Source of the DNA: Adenanthera pavonina
Lineage: Eukaryota; Streptophyta; Magnoliopsida; Fabales; Fabaceae
NCBI GenBank assembly: GCA_026686845.1
Contig: JAIVEN010000008.1
Location: 32,306,501-32,370,500, forward strand
Direction: 5' to 3'
DNA length: 64,000 nucleotides
How positions within the stretch are numbered: the first letter of the stretch is position 1; each line of letters starts with the position of its first letter. Under the pieces are notes generated by a model. It was not told the DNA's origin. It worked only from the letters and a program-made list of their open reading frames with translations, and searched no databases. Positions 37,941-49,857 of this stretch are shown here, one piece after another. The position numbers and the translations under genes are program-made.

Positions 37941-39717
37941 ATCAAAGCACACATTTTAATATTTGTCAAGCACTTCAATTCCCTGTTAACCATTCATTGT
38001 TTCTTAATTTTTTTTGTCCGATTTCACGCTATTGACTTTTCTATATTATTTTTCATTTAACAGCTGTTCTTGGAAAAATTTTGTAATTCAACTTCTATAT
38101 TCTTCTATAACATTATTTCATTGATAAACTATGACTACTTTTAAAGTTTTAATTTGATCTATTATATTCCCTAAGTTTCTTTTTTATGTGTGGTTTAATA
38201 TTTTATCACACAGATTAAGAAATATGATTAATATATTAATTTTTTTAAAATTTTTTAATAAGTCCTTTAATAAATAAAGTAGTTAAAAAAGAGTAATCAA
38301 TATTATTTTTAATTTTAAAAATTAAATAAAAATATAATTAAAAAATTAGTAATTAATATTATCTTGAAATTTGAAAATAATAAATAAATAAAAACTTAAA
38401 AAATGACAATAACAAAAGAATAGAAGGAGTAAATAATTTCTTTCTCCTAAATGTTTCTTTTAAGATCCATTTGGCACATCATATAAAGTTTAATAGTATA
38501 AACTAATATAATACATTACTATCATATCACTTATTTAGTGTAAGTAATTTATTATATAAGGTTATACATGATGATTCTTGTCAAAATAATGGATAATTTA
38601 ACAAGACACTCAGGAGCACAAGAATATTTTCCAAAACAAACCATTTTCATTTTGCAACCTCCTCTCCCCTCATATTCACCGCCACTCATCACTACCACCA
38701 TCTTTTCACATAGTCACTGCAAAGAAGACTCATCTTCGACACCATTCACCCTCGTCATCGTGCAACCTTCTTCTCCTCTCATCTTCTTCACCGCCACTCA
38801 TTGTTGTCTTTTAACACAGTCGCTGCAAAGAATACTCATCTTCGACCCCATTCATGAAATCCTGAAGTGGAATTGACAAACTACTGCCATGGATGATTCA
38901 AAGGAGAGAGGTTCTGTATCCGATTGCTGTTGCATTCCTCTTAGCAATGGAGGATTCTAAGAAGGGAAGGTTGAAGAGTGAAAGGAAGACTTGGAAGGTC
39001 TAGGGTTAACTCTAAGGTAGCAACTTATTTCTATTATTGTAATTTGATTTGAATAATTGATTTTACTTGATTTTGTGTTGCCCTGATATGAAAAACAGTT
39101 TGAGTTATAAAATTTTGATTTTGTTTAAATCTATACCGTGGTTATGCTATGAACAAATATATGAACATGTTAGAATCACTTATGAATATGTTCTCTTATA
39201 TGTTTTGCTTTTATCAATTTATATATAAAAACTGGATGCAACTATCTTTAATCACTATTCAATTAAATTACAACTAAATTAGTACTGATTTACCTTTGTT
39301 TTATGTTTTTTTAGACTAATCACTGTTATCAGTTTTGTTATCTTATATGGTTCCTATTATCACCCCCAAGAGTTTAAATGCTATTTTCCCTTCAAGAGTT
39401 TGCATTCAAATTTCTATTTTGAAATAATACTCAAACAGAAAAGAAACTTTTTTTTTTTCCAATAACAAATGAAATTAAGTTATAAGACAAAATCAGAAAA
39501 CATCAAACTGAGGATAAACATCCCATCAAATCATTTTCCATTAATAAGTTTTTTAACTCAATAAGTTTTTTCTTGTTTGTAAAATAGACAATAAATTTTT
39601 CTTTTAAAACTTCAATCTCTACTCAAATAACATCAAATAATGTTGATGTACAAAATAGCTAAAGAAATTTAATTGTTAATAATGTTTCAATAACAAGATG
39701 TAAAGTACAAGAATATT
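37941..39717. other. Intergenic, with a ~106-bp tandem duplication
   Basis: Around 38655-38870 the sequence GCAACCTCCTCTCCCCTCAT recurs about 106 bp later as GCAACCTTCTTCTCCTCTCAT. Both copies are followed by CACCGCCACTCAT, AGTC(A/G)CTGCAAAGAA and ACTCATCTTCGAC. The resulting open frame (38568-38876) is a repeat product rather than a known protein. The rest is AT-rich. Part of this stretch may belong to a Helitron ending near 39750. Confidence 0.45.
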
Positions 39718-39748
39718 CCCGCGCATAGTGCAGGGTGTAAAGCTTAGT
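39718..39748 (+). mobile_element. Possible Helitron 3' terminus
   Basis: CCCGCGCATAGTGCAGGGTG forms an imperfect GC-rich hairpin (CCCGCGC against GTGCAGG) about 10 bases before CTTAGT. Plant Helitrons end in such a hairpin followed by CTRR and insert before T. Here the terminal tetranucleotide is not exactly CTRR and no 5' TC end is located, so the call is tentative. Confidence 0.3.
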
Positions 39749-40164
39749 TATGACAATTTTTGGTCAATTATTATTTCAAAATACATTCCAATAGAATGTA
39801 AGACATATAAAATAAATGAATAATGGTTTCTAAAGTAAAATGTAACAATTCTCATATTTCTAAAGTAAAATGTGACAATTCTCATAAATATTTTGCTTTT
39901 ATTATGACAATTATATTTTACTTGATGTTATTTTGATTTTATAATTTTTTATTATGTTTTTATCTTAAATTCTCATTGGCCAAGAAAAAACTTAAATTCT
40001 GAAATTTTATTATTATTTTAATATATTAATTTGATCAATATTTAAAACTTTTTTATTATGTTTGTTTAATAGATATTTAAAATTATAATTTTAATAAATG
40101 TTAATATAAAGTAAAAATTTCACCTTCTCTACCCAATATTATTTCTAGTATTGCCCCTAGTTAT

Positions 40165-41312
40165 CGAGCTATTAAAAACCAAACCGGTCATTGAACAGGT
40201 TGAGACACCAGTTCGAGGTTCAATGGTTGAACCAGGGTTAGAGCGGCTATGAATAAATTGATATATTTTAAATAATTTAGATAAAAAATATAAAAAATAT
40301 TTATCCATGATTATAAAATTAATATTTAATCTATGATGAAAAGTAAAAATAGTCTACTACAACCAAATTCATCCATAACAAATAAATTAAACATCATACA
40401 TATCCATGTCAGTGTTCATCCATCATAAGCATTCAATCAATAACCTATAGTGGAAATATATATATATATAAATATATATCCATAACTAAGTCATACAAAA
40501 GAAACAAGAAGCAGTTCATTAAAAAAAAAAAGTAGCAAAACAAAGGATGTACGAGCCTAACTTAGTAATAGAGAAAATGAGCAAAAAAAGAACCATTCTA
40601 GGAAAATAAAATAGTCACTAAAAAACAAAGTGAACAACAGAGGAGCACCGTTGGCCATGATGGAGTGATGGAGGAAGGAGAATGATCTCGAGTTAGGCTT
40701 TGGGTGCGTGGTGAACGCACTGAGGTACATATACTCGAGAGGGCTTGTGCATTATGATGTCAAGGGGAGGAACGTTCTGGTTGGGTCCAATGGCAATGTA
40801 GCTAAGCTCGCCAACTTTGGCTCAGTGGTGGAGCAAAGATCCTATGGTGCAATGGCGGTGAGGATGAAATTTGGGGATAATAGGATTTAGTTTCACTATT
40901 CTAGAGTCACAGACTCATGAATTTGGTTGAAGCTTTTTGAAGTCTGAACAAAGCTTTTTAATCTTTTAATTTTTATGCTTTATGTTATTGAAGTGGTGCA
41001 GTAGATTTTTCTTTTTTTTTGGTATACAAGGTGTAGTAAACAATGGACTAAGGGCCTGTTGGCCCCAAAAAAAAGGACTGATGGCCTAAAAAACAAACAG
41101 AGCCACCATAAAATGATGTCGTTTTGGCCATAAGAAAGGGAACAAAACAAAATATGCTAAATTGTCCAATCGTGAACCATAAACTGGTCTCTAGTCCAAT
41201 CCAAAATATTGTGTGAATCGGCCCTTTAGAGAACCGGCCAAGAACCAGATGAATCGGCCTCAAGTTGAATCAATCGAACCGGTTGGTCCAATCTGGTTCT
41301 TAGTACATTGCT
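40165..41312. mobile_element. Mutator-like element carrying a kinase gene fragment (Pack-type)
   Basis: Imperfect inverted ends: CTATTAAAAACCAAACCGG on the left and TACTAAGAACCAGATTGG read from the right, each followed by GAACCGGTT-rich sequence. The same end type occurs at 11.8-12.4 kb. No clean TSD is visible, so boundaries are approximate. Between the ends lies a protein-kinase fragment (40684-40890). The rest is AT-rich, with a TATATATA tract near 40455-40480. Confidence 0.5.
40684..40890 (+). pseudogene. Captured protein-kinase fragment (MAPKKK-like)
   Basis: The frame reads LELGFGCVVNALRYIYSR, then GLVHYDVKGRNVLVG and AKLANFGS. This is the catalytic-loop region of a serine/threonine kinase, closest to plant MAPKKK/STE-type kinases (usual form LxYxHSxGxVHxDVKGxNxLxGxxGxxKxADFG). 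HYD replaces the usual HRD/HCD and NFG replaces the DFG metal-binding Asp. Only about 65 codons remain: no glycine-rich loop, no VAIK lysine, no C-lobe beyond the DFG region, no start codon. It is a fragment inside a transposon-like element, not a working kinase. Confidence 0.6.
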
Positions 41313-42033
41313 GATTGCCATGATGTTAGTTTGAAGATTGATGAAAAAACATGCATAAATGTTCAAAGACTAGCCTCAAGTTGCAAGCTATCACAGCTTG
41401 AACCCTAGCCTTTTACCCTTAAAAAATGATGGGTCGTGGGCTTTTAACTTTTGGCGTCAAGCTCTTGCTATGGTGCCAAATTCCTCACCATGGCTAGGCC
41501 TTCATTTCATCTCCTCCATATCTAATTATAAAAAAAATTATCCAATTAGTCCACCAAAATTAATTACTTCCAAATTAATACTTGTTTATGTGGGGTGTTA
41601 ATTTGAACCTGCAACATCTTTTAAGAGGTATCAAATCCCTTCTATTTCACCAAAAGAATGTTAGTAAAAAATATAGTTTTGTTAAGTTAATGTTACATAA
41701 GTTTCTTTGAATTTTAATATTTATTATTCATTTTATATAGTAAGAGTTTTGGTGAAACTGGATTGCAGGCTTCAAATCTCATTATTTAAAGAATACTTAA
41801 AGAGATATTTACAAATTACATACTAAAAATAGATTCAAATCCATCAATCCTTACCATTTGAAATAACTTTCATGGGCATTTTAATAATTCAAAGTTATAA
41901 ATGATCTGAATATAGAAGAGCAGCACTAGAAGCTTTATAACCTTGTCGCCATTTTCCTGGCAGTTGTTGATGTCTTTGCTAGTGCTTGATAACCATTAGA
42001 TGAAGCATCACAGTGGCCTGCAAGATCTATACC
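41313..42033. other. Intergenic, no gene seen
   Basis: AT-rich sequence. An open frame at 41398-41601 is short and unrecognised. Confidence 0.5.
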
Positions 42034-42101
42034 TTGGGTGTAACATTCATAAATTTCCATATATGATTTTTAATACGGTTTATGTTTGGAATATGAGGAA
42101 T

Positions 42102-42505
42102 GATGAGCATACACTGAATAAAGGAATACAATGAATTATGGTTTCAATAAGTTACATTGAATTCTGATGAGCATACACTGAATGGAAGTATACAATGAAT
42201 ATTGGTTTCAATAAGTTACATTGAATTCTGATGAGCATACATTGAATAAAGGAATACAATGAATAGTGGTTTCAATAAGTTACATTGAATTCTGATGAGC
42301 ATACATTGAATAAAGGAATACAATGAATAGTAGTTTCAATAAGTTACATTAAATTATGATGAGTATATACTGAATGAAGGTATACAATGAATTGTGTTTT
42401 CAATAAGTTACATTGAGTTATGATGAGCATACATTGAATGAAGGTATACAATGAATTATATTGAATTATGATGAGCATATACTGAACGAAGGTATACAAT
42501 GAATT
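42102..42505 (+). repeat. Minisatellite, 64-bp unit, six full copies plus partials
   Basis: The unit begins GATGAGCATACACTGAATAA. Starts fall at 42102, 42166, 42230, 42294, 42358 and 42422, exactly 64 bp apart, then 42470 after a 48-bp shortened copy, with a final partial unit to about 42505. Copies differ by a few substitutions. The array sits just upstream of the TATA box of the family-2 solo LTR. Confidence 0.95.
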
Positions 42506-42535
42506 GATGTCACTTGCTGGCCAAGACATCAACAC

Positions 42536-42543
42536 TATAAATA
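42536..42543 (+). promoter_or_regulatory. TATA box of the family-2 LTR
   Basis: TATAAATA followed by CCCCTCCC, about 30 bp downstream of the minisatellite and 500 bp into the LTR. Position and context fit an LTR core promoter. A transcript would start near 42565-42580. Confidence 0.6.
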
Positions 42544-43380
42544 CCCCTCCCATTTCTTCATTTCAGCACATCACCAGTTGAGAGTGAGAGTTGGGAGTAT
42601 GTAAGAGAAAGAGAAAGCCGAGGGAGAGAAAGAGAGTGTGAGTGAAAGAGAAGGAAAAGAAAGGAAAGTTAGCTTCAAGTAAGGTACTTAAAAAATTCAA
42701 GAAGGAAGGCAAGTTGTTTAGTTTAGCATACTTTTCAGTGGATGTAGTATATTATTTATTTCATGCATTTTCTGTGAATTAATTATGGATGTTATGTGAT
42801 ATTATTGGATGAGTTGTTCCAATATAAATATTTTGAAATGCTATGGATGTCTAGTATTAAGAGGAAACTCTGTTGAGATTTTTATAGATACATGAAATAT
42901 GAGTTATTTAGTTGTTTGCATAACTACCTGATTATGAGCATGATTTGTATGAATGAATATATATACTACTAAGATTTCCCCAAATCTCATACCCAATGAC
43001 TAACAATATTAGGGTCAAGTACAAACAAAGGCAAAGGCAAAAATAAGGGCAAGGAGGTGATTAACTAAGAGGAAGCAGATTGTAAGATATTATTTTATAC
43101 TATAATAAATGTATTAAATTATGGTGATATATTCTAGTTATGATTTCTATCCTAGATACTTGCTGGCTTTACTCTAGATGTTTTGGAACAATAATAAGAT
43201 AATTACAATATGGTTGGCTTAATTATTATTAAATAAAGTAAATTTTCAGTTAAGTTATTGTCTTTTGAGCAACCTAATTTTGAAAAAATTTAAAAGTTTA
43301 ATTGTTCTAGGTTTTAAATTATTTTCGCTAGATATATAAGATATGATTAAAAGCCTAGTAGACTAAGGTGTTACATTGGG

Positions 43381-44712
43381 TTAATAAGAATGCTATATCG
43401 TGATCTAGTGGACTAATCCTAACTTGCATGTCTTAGTTCGTGTTCCTTCCTTCTCATCTTGACCCTAATGTGACGAGGAAGAAGAGAAGTGAATTGGGTG
43501 AGAATATTCATTCCTCATATTAGAATCAGAGGATTCAACAACATCATGCTCCTGCAGTTTCTTTTTCTTCGTAGCTTTCAAATCATTCACGAGGGACCTT
43601 TCCTTTGTTCTTCATTAAGAACACCTAGATAATTCATGAAAGGTATTGAAACGTTGGTGAGTTAAAAAATGTGGGCATTGTTTTGCCTAGATAATTATTG
43701 TTCATTTTGCCTTTTCTTTTCTATTTATTTTTGCTAAATCAAATCAATTAAGAAACTCAACAACAAGCTAAGATAAGTCTGTTGACATATAAGTTAACAA
43801 GAATGATAGAAGGAAACAATCAAAATGGCAATTCACTAGCATATTAGTATCAGAGGATGCAGCAGTATCGTGCTCCTACACTTTCTTTTTCTTCGTAGCT
43901 TTTAACTATTTGTTTTTTTACTTAAAAATGTGTCAAGAACTTGAAATTACCTGAAGGTTAAATACATGCTAATAGAATAATATAGATGAAACTCAGTGGT
44001 GTCAATCAAGATTTGGCAATATATTTTCTTTTTTTTCTTGGGTAATATTTGGCAATGTATTTTCCATCTATTTTTTTTCTCAAATATCCTAATTATTTTT
44101 TTAATACCAAGGGTATCCCCCAATTGACTCCTTTGAGACTCTTTTTTTCTTTAATATCAGCATACTATATAAATAGAAACAGATATAAAAAGATAGTATA
44201 AAATATAAGAAAGTCGATTTTATAAACATCTTAATTGTTTAATAATTAGCTCTTTAAATATATAATTGTAAAGAGCATAATTAAATAACATGGCCTTGGT
44301 CTTCTTCCTTTTCTAGAAATATATATATATATATATTTGACATTTATAAATTTGCTTCCAGAAAATTTTAAGTCCTAGAAAACACACAACCATATCAAAA
44401 CCCTGAAAATCAAGTAGTTCATTAAATAGTGGGTACATTTAACCAAGTCGATTTGTGTGATGTAATATGAAGTAATCATTAACTCTTTATTACTTGATTG
44501 AGTCCCAAGGAAACCTCGAAACAGACCCTCTGTTTTTCTTTTCCTGGTATGCATCCATCGTGTCGCCAGACATGAAGAAACTAGGTGAGATATATTCTAT
44601 TTGGTGAGCTCTATCTTGTTGTCCTTTCTCACATGCCTTTCCTTATCATTGAAGCTTTTCAGTGGAAGAAACCAATTTGTCGAGCATGAGGCTGCAAATA
44701 TTGTCACGAGGG
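43381..44712. other. Intergenic, with repeats shared with 50.6 kb
   Basis: Contains a partial repeat (43520-43580) and a fuller one (43693-43992), both related to 50641-50940. The rest is AT-rich with no recognised gene. Around 44500-44700 the sequence is less biased but has no sustained frame. Confidence 0.45.
43693..43992 (+). repeat. Direct repeat, copy 1 (pair with 50641-50940)
   Basis: Begins AATTATTGTTCATTTTGC and runs through AAGAAACTCAACAACAA, TCTGTTGACATATAA, AAAATGTGTCAAGAACTT and GCTAATAGAATAATATAGA, all present in the same order at 50641-50940. The inner part (GGAT(T/G)CA(A/G)CA then TTCTTCGTAGCTTT) is also present at 43520-43580. No coding potential is evident. Confidence 0.75.
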
Positions 44713-44717
44713 AAGTC

Positions 44718-45009
44718 TAAAATGGAATGAGCCATGACAGCCGCCCAACCATTCCAACACCATCAATACAAGCCACCGTTGGAAACAATAAGTTCGTTCG
44801 TTCGGTTCGTTTCCGTCCATTCCAGAAATAACGCACATGACACAATAATAAGCAGTAATTCCATTTTAATTCTAGTTGTAACCTCTTCCCATATTCTAGT
44901 AGTATAAATAGGATGCAGAACTTCATTGTAAGGCAGTTTGGAATCTTCAGAATATTAGAAATATTTTTATAGAGAGTTTCTCTCTTTTTTTCTTTCAGTT
45001 CCTGTGCCA
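44718..45009 (+). repeat. 5' LTR of the gypsy element
   Basis: 292 bp, starting TAAAATGGAATGAG (the usual TG start mutated to TA; the other LTR has TG) and ending CCTGTGCCA. TATAAATA at 44903-44910 is the likely core promoter. A purine-poor CTCTTTTTTTC tract lies near the end. Confidence 0.9.
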
Positions 45010-45012
45010 TTT

Positions 45013-45023
45013 TGGTATCAGAG
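45013..45023 (+). promoter_or_regulatory. Primer-binding site (initiator tRNA-Met)
   Basis: TGGTATCAGAG lies three bases after the 5' LTR, matching the complement of the plant initiator tRNA-Met 3' end used by many plant LTR retrotransposons. Confidence 0.85.
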
Positions 45024-45662
45024 AGAGGTGAAAGAGTGTCCAGCAGCTTAGTAGAGTGAGAGAGCCGTCAAAAAGTAACCTGAAAGTGAGTAGTCGCCGC
45101 TGCCACTGCTGTCGGAATCCATTTCTGGTCACTATTCAGGAAAACAGACATCACCATTGAGCTCGGAAGGCCGAAAAACCTCTGACAAGAGATTTTTGCC
45201 GCTTTCTGACACCCCACATGCCCTTTGGAGGTTGAAGACGATGACATCATCTGTCACATCATCCTGATCTGTCTAGTTAGTGACAAATCAGCCATCCAGT
45301 ATCTGCTATGTGTCACTTTTGCCACGTCACCCTGCCAAGTAAGTCAAACTTCTCATATTAACAGTTAGACCCATAAATGTTTCCATATTTATATTTTTAC
45401 CCTTATACTTTATATATTAACATTTTTCCTCTAAACTTTTCAAAATGACATTTTGACCCCTTTACTTCCTAAAATTGCAATTGTGTCCCTAAACTTTTGA
45501 AATTGCAATCTTATCCCATATTTTTTAAAACATTATAGTTTTGCCTCAAACTTTCTTAAAATTCTTTTTCCACCCCTACACCCTATACAATTACCTTTTC
45601 ACCCCTATAATTGTTTTTTTTTGGCCTAAGTCCTAACCTTGCAGAAAAAGCCAGGAAAAAAA

Positions 45663-46735
45663 ATGCCTCCAAGATGCAGGAATGTACAAGATGTTGCGAT
45701 GGACGAGATGAGACGTTGAATATGAGAGTTAGAGGCTACCGTAGAAATACAGCGAGCTTTGATAGAAACTCGTAGAGAAAACCTAAAAGGTGATTCAGGT
45801 AGCAGTAGCTCGTCATCCACTGACAACTACCGCCGTCCTTAACAACAACCATTCTGCCTTAGTGATATCAAAGTAGATATTCCTAAATTTGAGGGAAGAT
45901 TCCAGCCAGACGAGTTTGTAGATTGGCTTCAAACTGCTGAGCGAATATTTGAATACAAGGAGATTCTAGACGGACAGAAAGTCAAGATTGTCGTTCTTAA
46001 ACTCAAGAAGCATGCTTCCATCTGGTGGGAAAACCTCAAACAAAAGCGAGTACGTGAGGGAAAGCGCAAGATTGAGACCTGGGAGAAAATGAGACGACAG
46101 CTCACTAAGAAGTTCCTACCAGAACATTACCACCAGGATAATTTTATCCAATTGTAGAATCTTTAACAAAGGTCCTTGTCTATAGAAGAATACACCAGAG
46201 AGTTTGAAAAACTTATGATGAAGTGTGACATACAAGAGAAAGAGGAGTAAACGATAGCTCGTTATCTTCCAGGGTTAAACACTGACATCAGTCATCCAGT
46301 CCAGCTTCAGTAGTATTGGACTTTGGATGATGTGATTCGCCTAGCCATCTATATTGAGAAGCAAATGGCCAAGAGGTCTTCTTTTCCACCTTCTTCCTTT
46401 AGGGGTTATTTGATGGCCGTAAGGCAGAATTTCAGCAACCTAATTCCTTAGGCAAGCCACAACCTAGCACTACGCACAAACCTCCACCAAATACTGCCAA
46501 GGAGTCTAGTTCTAAAGCACCTAGATGCTTTAAATGCCAAGGATTCAGCCACATTACCTCAGACTGTCCTACTTGGAGGATTGTCACCATTAGGGAAGGG
46601 CAAGTTTATAAAGCACTTGAGGAAGATGAAGAGGAGACTACATTTTATGAAATTGAATTGGTATATGAGAAGGAGATTACGCCTGCAGATCAGGGAGAGA
46701 CTTGGTTATTAGACGAAGTCTGCATGCAGCTATAG
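45663..46735 (+). pseudogene. gypsy gag region, degenerate
   Basis: From the ATG at 45663 the frame breaks within 20 codons. The retrotransposon-gag domain is recognisable (phrases such as FEGRFQPDEFVDWL and EEYTREFEKLM) but crossed by several stops (for example near 45715, 46156, 46248 and 46312) and at least one frame change. A CCHC zinc knuckle (CFKCQGFSHITSDC, 46526-46567) is intact. The leader 45024-45662 is non-coding and rich in T/C tracts. Confidence 0.85.
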
Positions 46736-49700
46736 TTAAGGAAAAACCTTAGCTACGATGTAACATTTTTCACACCCGTTGCACTGCCCAGGGCAAAGTT
46801 TGTAATGTCATTATTGACAGTGGGAGTTGTGAAAATGTAGTGTCTGACTACATGGTGCAGAAATTGAAGCTATCAACATATGATCATCCGCATCCTTACA
46901 AGCTTCACTGGCTTAACACTGGAAGTGAGGTAAAAGTTTCTAAATAATGCCTTCTTACTTTCTCTATCGGGAACAAGTATTGTGACAACGTTTTGTGTGA
47001 TGTTGTTCCCATGGATGCATGCCACCTTCTCTTAGGGAGACCATGGCAATATGATCGATATGCTCTGCATGATGGACATACAAACACCTACTCTTTCACT
47101 AAAGATGGTGTCAAGATCAAGCTAGCGCCTCTACCGCCTAGTGAGTTTAGTAAAGCCTCGACAGAAGCTCAACCATTGGTAACTTTGATGACCAAGGAAG
47201 AATTGAAGGTGATGAAATCTAAACTCCAGACGGTGAGTTTCATACTAGTACTCGAGGAAAACAGTGAGTCCACTATCTCACCAGAAGTTATGGCCTTATA
47301 ATCCGAGTTTCTAGATGTGATAGCTGATGAGATACCACCTGGGTTGCCACCCATGCGAGGCATACAACACGCCATTGATTTTATTCCAGGAGCAGTCATT
47401 CCTAACAAGCCTGCTTATAGGATGAGTCCTCAGGAACATACCGAAGTGTAACGGCAAGTTGAAAAGCTACTAAAGAAAGGGCTGGTTCGGGAAAGTGTTA
47501 GCCCTTGTGCTGTACCTGTTCTGCTAGTACCTAAAAAAGATGGGAGTTGGAGAATGTGCATCGATTGCTGAGCTATTAACAAAATTACTATCAAGTATTG
47601 GTTTCCGATACCCTGGCTCGATGACATGTTAGACCAGCTGTATGGTGCCACTACCTTTTCCAAGATTGACCTTCGTAGTAGGTATCACCAAATTCGGATT
47701 TGGCCAGGAGATGAATGGAAGACCGCCTTTAAGACAAGAGATGGCTTGTATGAGTGGAATGTGATGCCTTTTGGACTGACCAATGCCCCTAGCACATTCA
47801 TGAGCCTGATGAATCAGGTACTGTGACCCTTCACTGGCAAATTTGTTGTTGTTTACTTTGACGACATTCTTATTTACAGCAAGAGTTAGGAAGAACACTT
47901 CGATCACATACGGCAAGTCTTACAAGCACTGCGAGACCAAAAGCTTTTTGCCAATCTAAAGAAGTGCACCTTTCTTGCCAATGAAGTTGTTTTCTTGGGG
48001 TACATCATCACCGTAGAAGGTGTTCAAGTTGATCCAAGTAAAGTTGAAGCCATTAATAGTTGGCCAGTTCCAAGATCTCTTCAGGAAGTTCGAAGCTTCT
48101 ATGGATTAGCTTCTTTCTACAGGAGGTTCATCCGCAATTTTAGATCTATTGCTGTACCCCTCATAGATTGCACCAAGGGAGATAAATTTCAGTGGACAGA
48201 GAAAGCTCAGAGGAGTTTTGAGGAGTTAAAAAAGCGGTTAACTGAAGCTCCCATCCTAGCTCTTCCAAATTTTGACCAGGTGTTCGAGGTTAGTTGTGAT
48301 ACCTCCAACACTGGAATTGGGACTGTCTTAAGCCAGGAAGGCCATCCCATTGCCTTTTTCAGTGATAAATTCAATGATGCCAAACTCAGGTATTCTATTT
48401 ATGATAAAGAATTCTATGTCATTGTCCGAGCTCTGCAACATTGAAGTCACTATCTCTTGAACAAAGAGTCTATACTTTTTTTGGAGTGAAATCTTGCAGT
48501 CCTATCCCTTCCTCATCAAGCATAAGGCTAGAATTTTAAATTTTGTAGTTGATGCTCTTAGCCGTCCACATGTTTTACTAACAATAATGCAAGCTAAAGT
48601 TATTGCTTTTGAACTTGTCAAGGAGCTGTACCAAGATGACCTTAATTTCCATGGAGTGTGGGAAGCTACTGCTGATCAATCATTCCACCAGTATTACCGA
48701 CATGATAGGTTTCTATTCCGAGGTAAAACCCTATGTATTCCTCAGGGTTCTTTGAGGGAGGCGATAATTTGGGAAGCTCACGATGGAAGATTAGCTGGTC
48801 ATTTTGGCAGAGACAAGATAGTTGATCTGGTCAAAGAGAATTTCTATTAGCCAAGGCTTGAACGAGATGTCAACCGGCATATACAGTGATGCCGAATATG
48901 TCATTTGGTTAAGACGAAAGGGTAAAATACAGGATTAGACATGCCACTATTGGTTCCAGAAGCGCCGTAGGAAGATGTGAGCATATATTTTTTTCTTGGT
49001 TTACCCCGAACACAGAGGCAAAAAGATTCCATCATGGTTGTTGTGGATCAATTTTCGAAGATGGCCCATTTCATTCCATGCCAAAAGACCAATGATACGG
49101 TGCAAGTTGCAGATTTGTACTTCAAAGAGATTGTTCGTCTCCATAGAATTCCCAAAACTATTACCTCTAATCATGATGTTAAGTTCCTTAGCCACTTTTA
49201 GAGGACGCTATGGAAAAAGATGGGAACTAAGCTCCAATTTAGTAGCGCTAGTCATCCACAGACGGACGGTCAAACTGAAGCTATTAACAGAATTCTGGGC
49301 AATCTTCTTTGAAGTTTTGTGGAGAAGAATTTGAAGCAGTGGGACCTCATTCTTGCTCAAGTTGAATTTGCCTACAATAATTCTATTAATCAAGCAACTG
49401 GAAAGTGTCCGTTTGAAGTTATTTACGGCACTTGTCCTCTTAGTCCACTAAACTTGACCCCTTCACTTGATAAGCAGCAGTATAGTTCTGATGCAGGTTA
49501 AAGGGCTAAGGAAATCAAAAAGTTGCATGAGCAAGTTCGTGAAAGAATCCAAAAGCAAAATTTCAAACTTAAGACACAGTGAACCAAGCATCATAAGCAA
49601 CAGATCTTTAATGTGGGAGACTTGGTTTGGATACATCTCAGAAAAGAACGTTTTCCTAAGAAACCTAATGCCAAGTTGTCTCCTAGAGCTGATGGTCCTT

Positions 49701-49800
49701 TCAAGATTGTACAAAAAATTAACAACAATGCTTATAAGGTTGAATTGCCTAGTACTTATGGAGTTTCTGCCACTTTCAATGTTGTTGACTTGTCACCCTA
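46736..49800 (+). pseudogene. gypsy pol region, degenerate (PR-RT-RH-INT)
   Basis: Domains in order: an aspartic-protease motif IDSGS (about 46810); reverse transcriptase with YFDD (47854-47865) and MPFGLTNAPSTF; RNase H beginning near VSCDTSNTGIG (48290); an integrase HHCC zinc region (48778-48905); the integrase core Asp (49046-49048), Asp (49075-49177 region, codon 49175-49177) and Glu (49277-49279); and a GPF-type module (RADGPFKIVQ, about 49690). No chromodomain is seen. Stops interrupt every domain (near 47299, 47449, 47569, 47824, 47887, 48443, 48848 and 49200). Most are TGA/TAG/TAA triplets reachable by one transition. No functional polyprotein can be made. Confidence 0.9.
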
Positions 49801-49857
49801 ACTGGATGATGCTGCTGACTTTAACTCGAGAGTGAGTTCTGTCCAACCCGGGGAGGA

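Larger units (their letters stand above)
42039..43375 (+). mobile_element. Solo LTR (family 2), 1337 bp, perfect TSD TTGGG
   Basis: Starts TGTAACATTCATAAATTTCC and ends AGACTAAGGTGTTACA. TTGGG lies directly outside both ends (42034-42038 and 43376-43380). A TATA box (TATAAATA, 42536-42543) divides a repeat-rich upstream part from a GA-rich downstream part (42580-42670), as expected for U3 and R/U5. No protein is encoded. The family differs from the 2.3-kb solo LTRs. Confidence 0.8.

Noticed and set aside
40708..40890. Kinase-like frame as an independent gene
   Set aside because: Only the catalytic loop is present, key residues are changed, there is no ATG, and it sits in a transposon-like element.
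42102..42505. Regular 64-bp repeats, CRISPR-like at first sight
   Set aside because: Units are contiguous, with no unique spacers between conserved repeats, in a plant LTR. It is a minisatellite.
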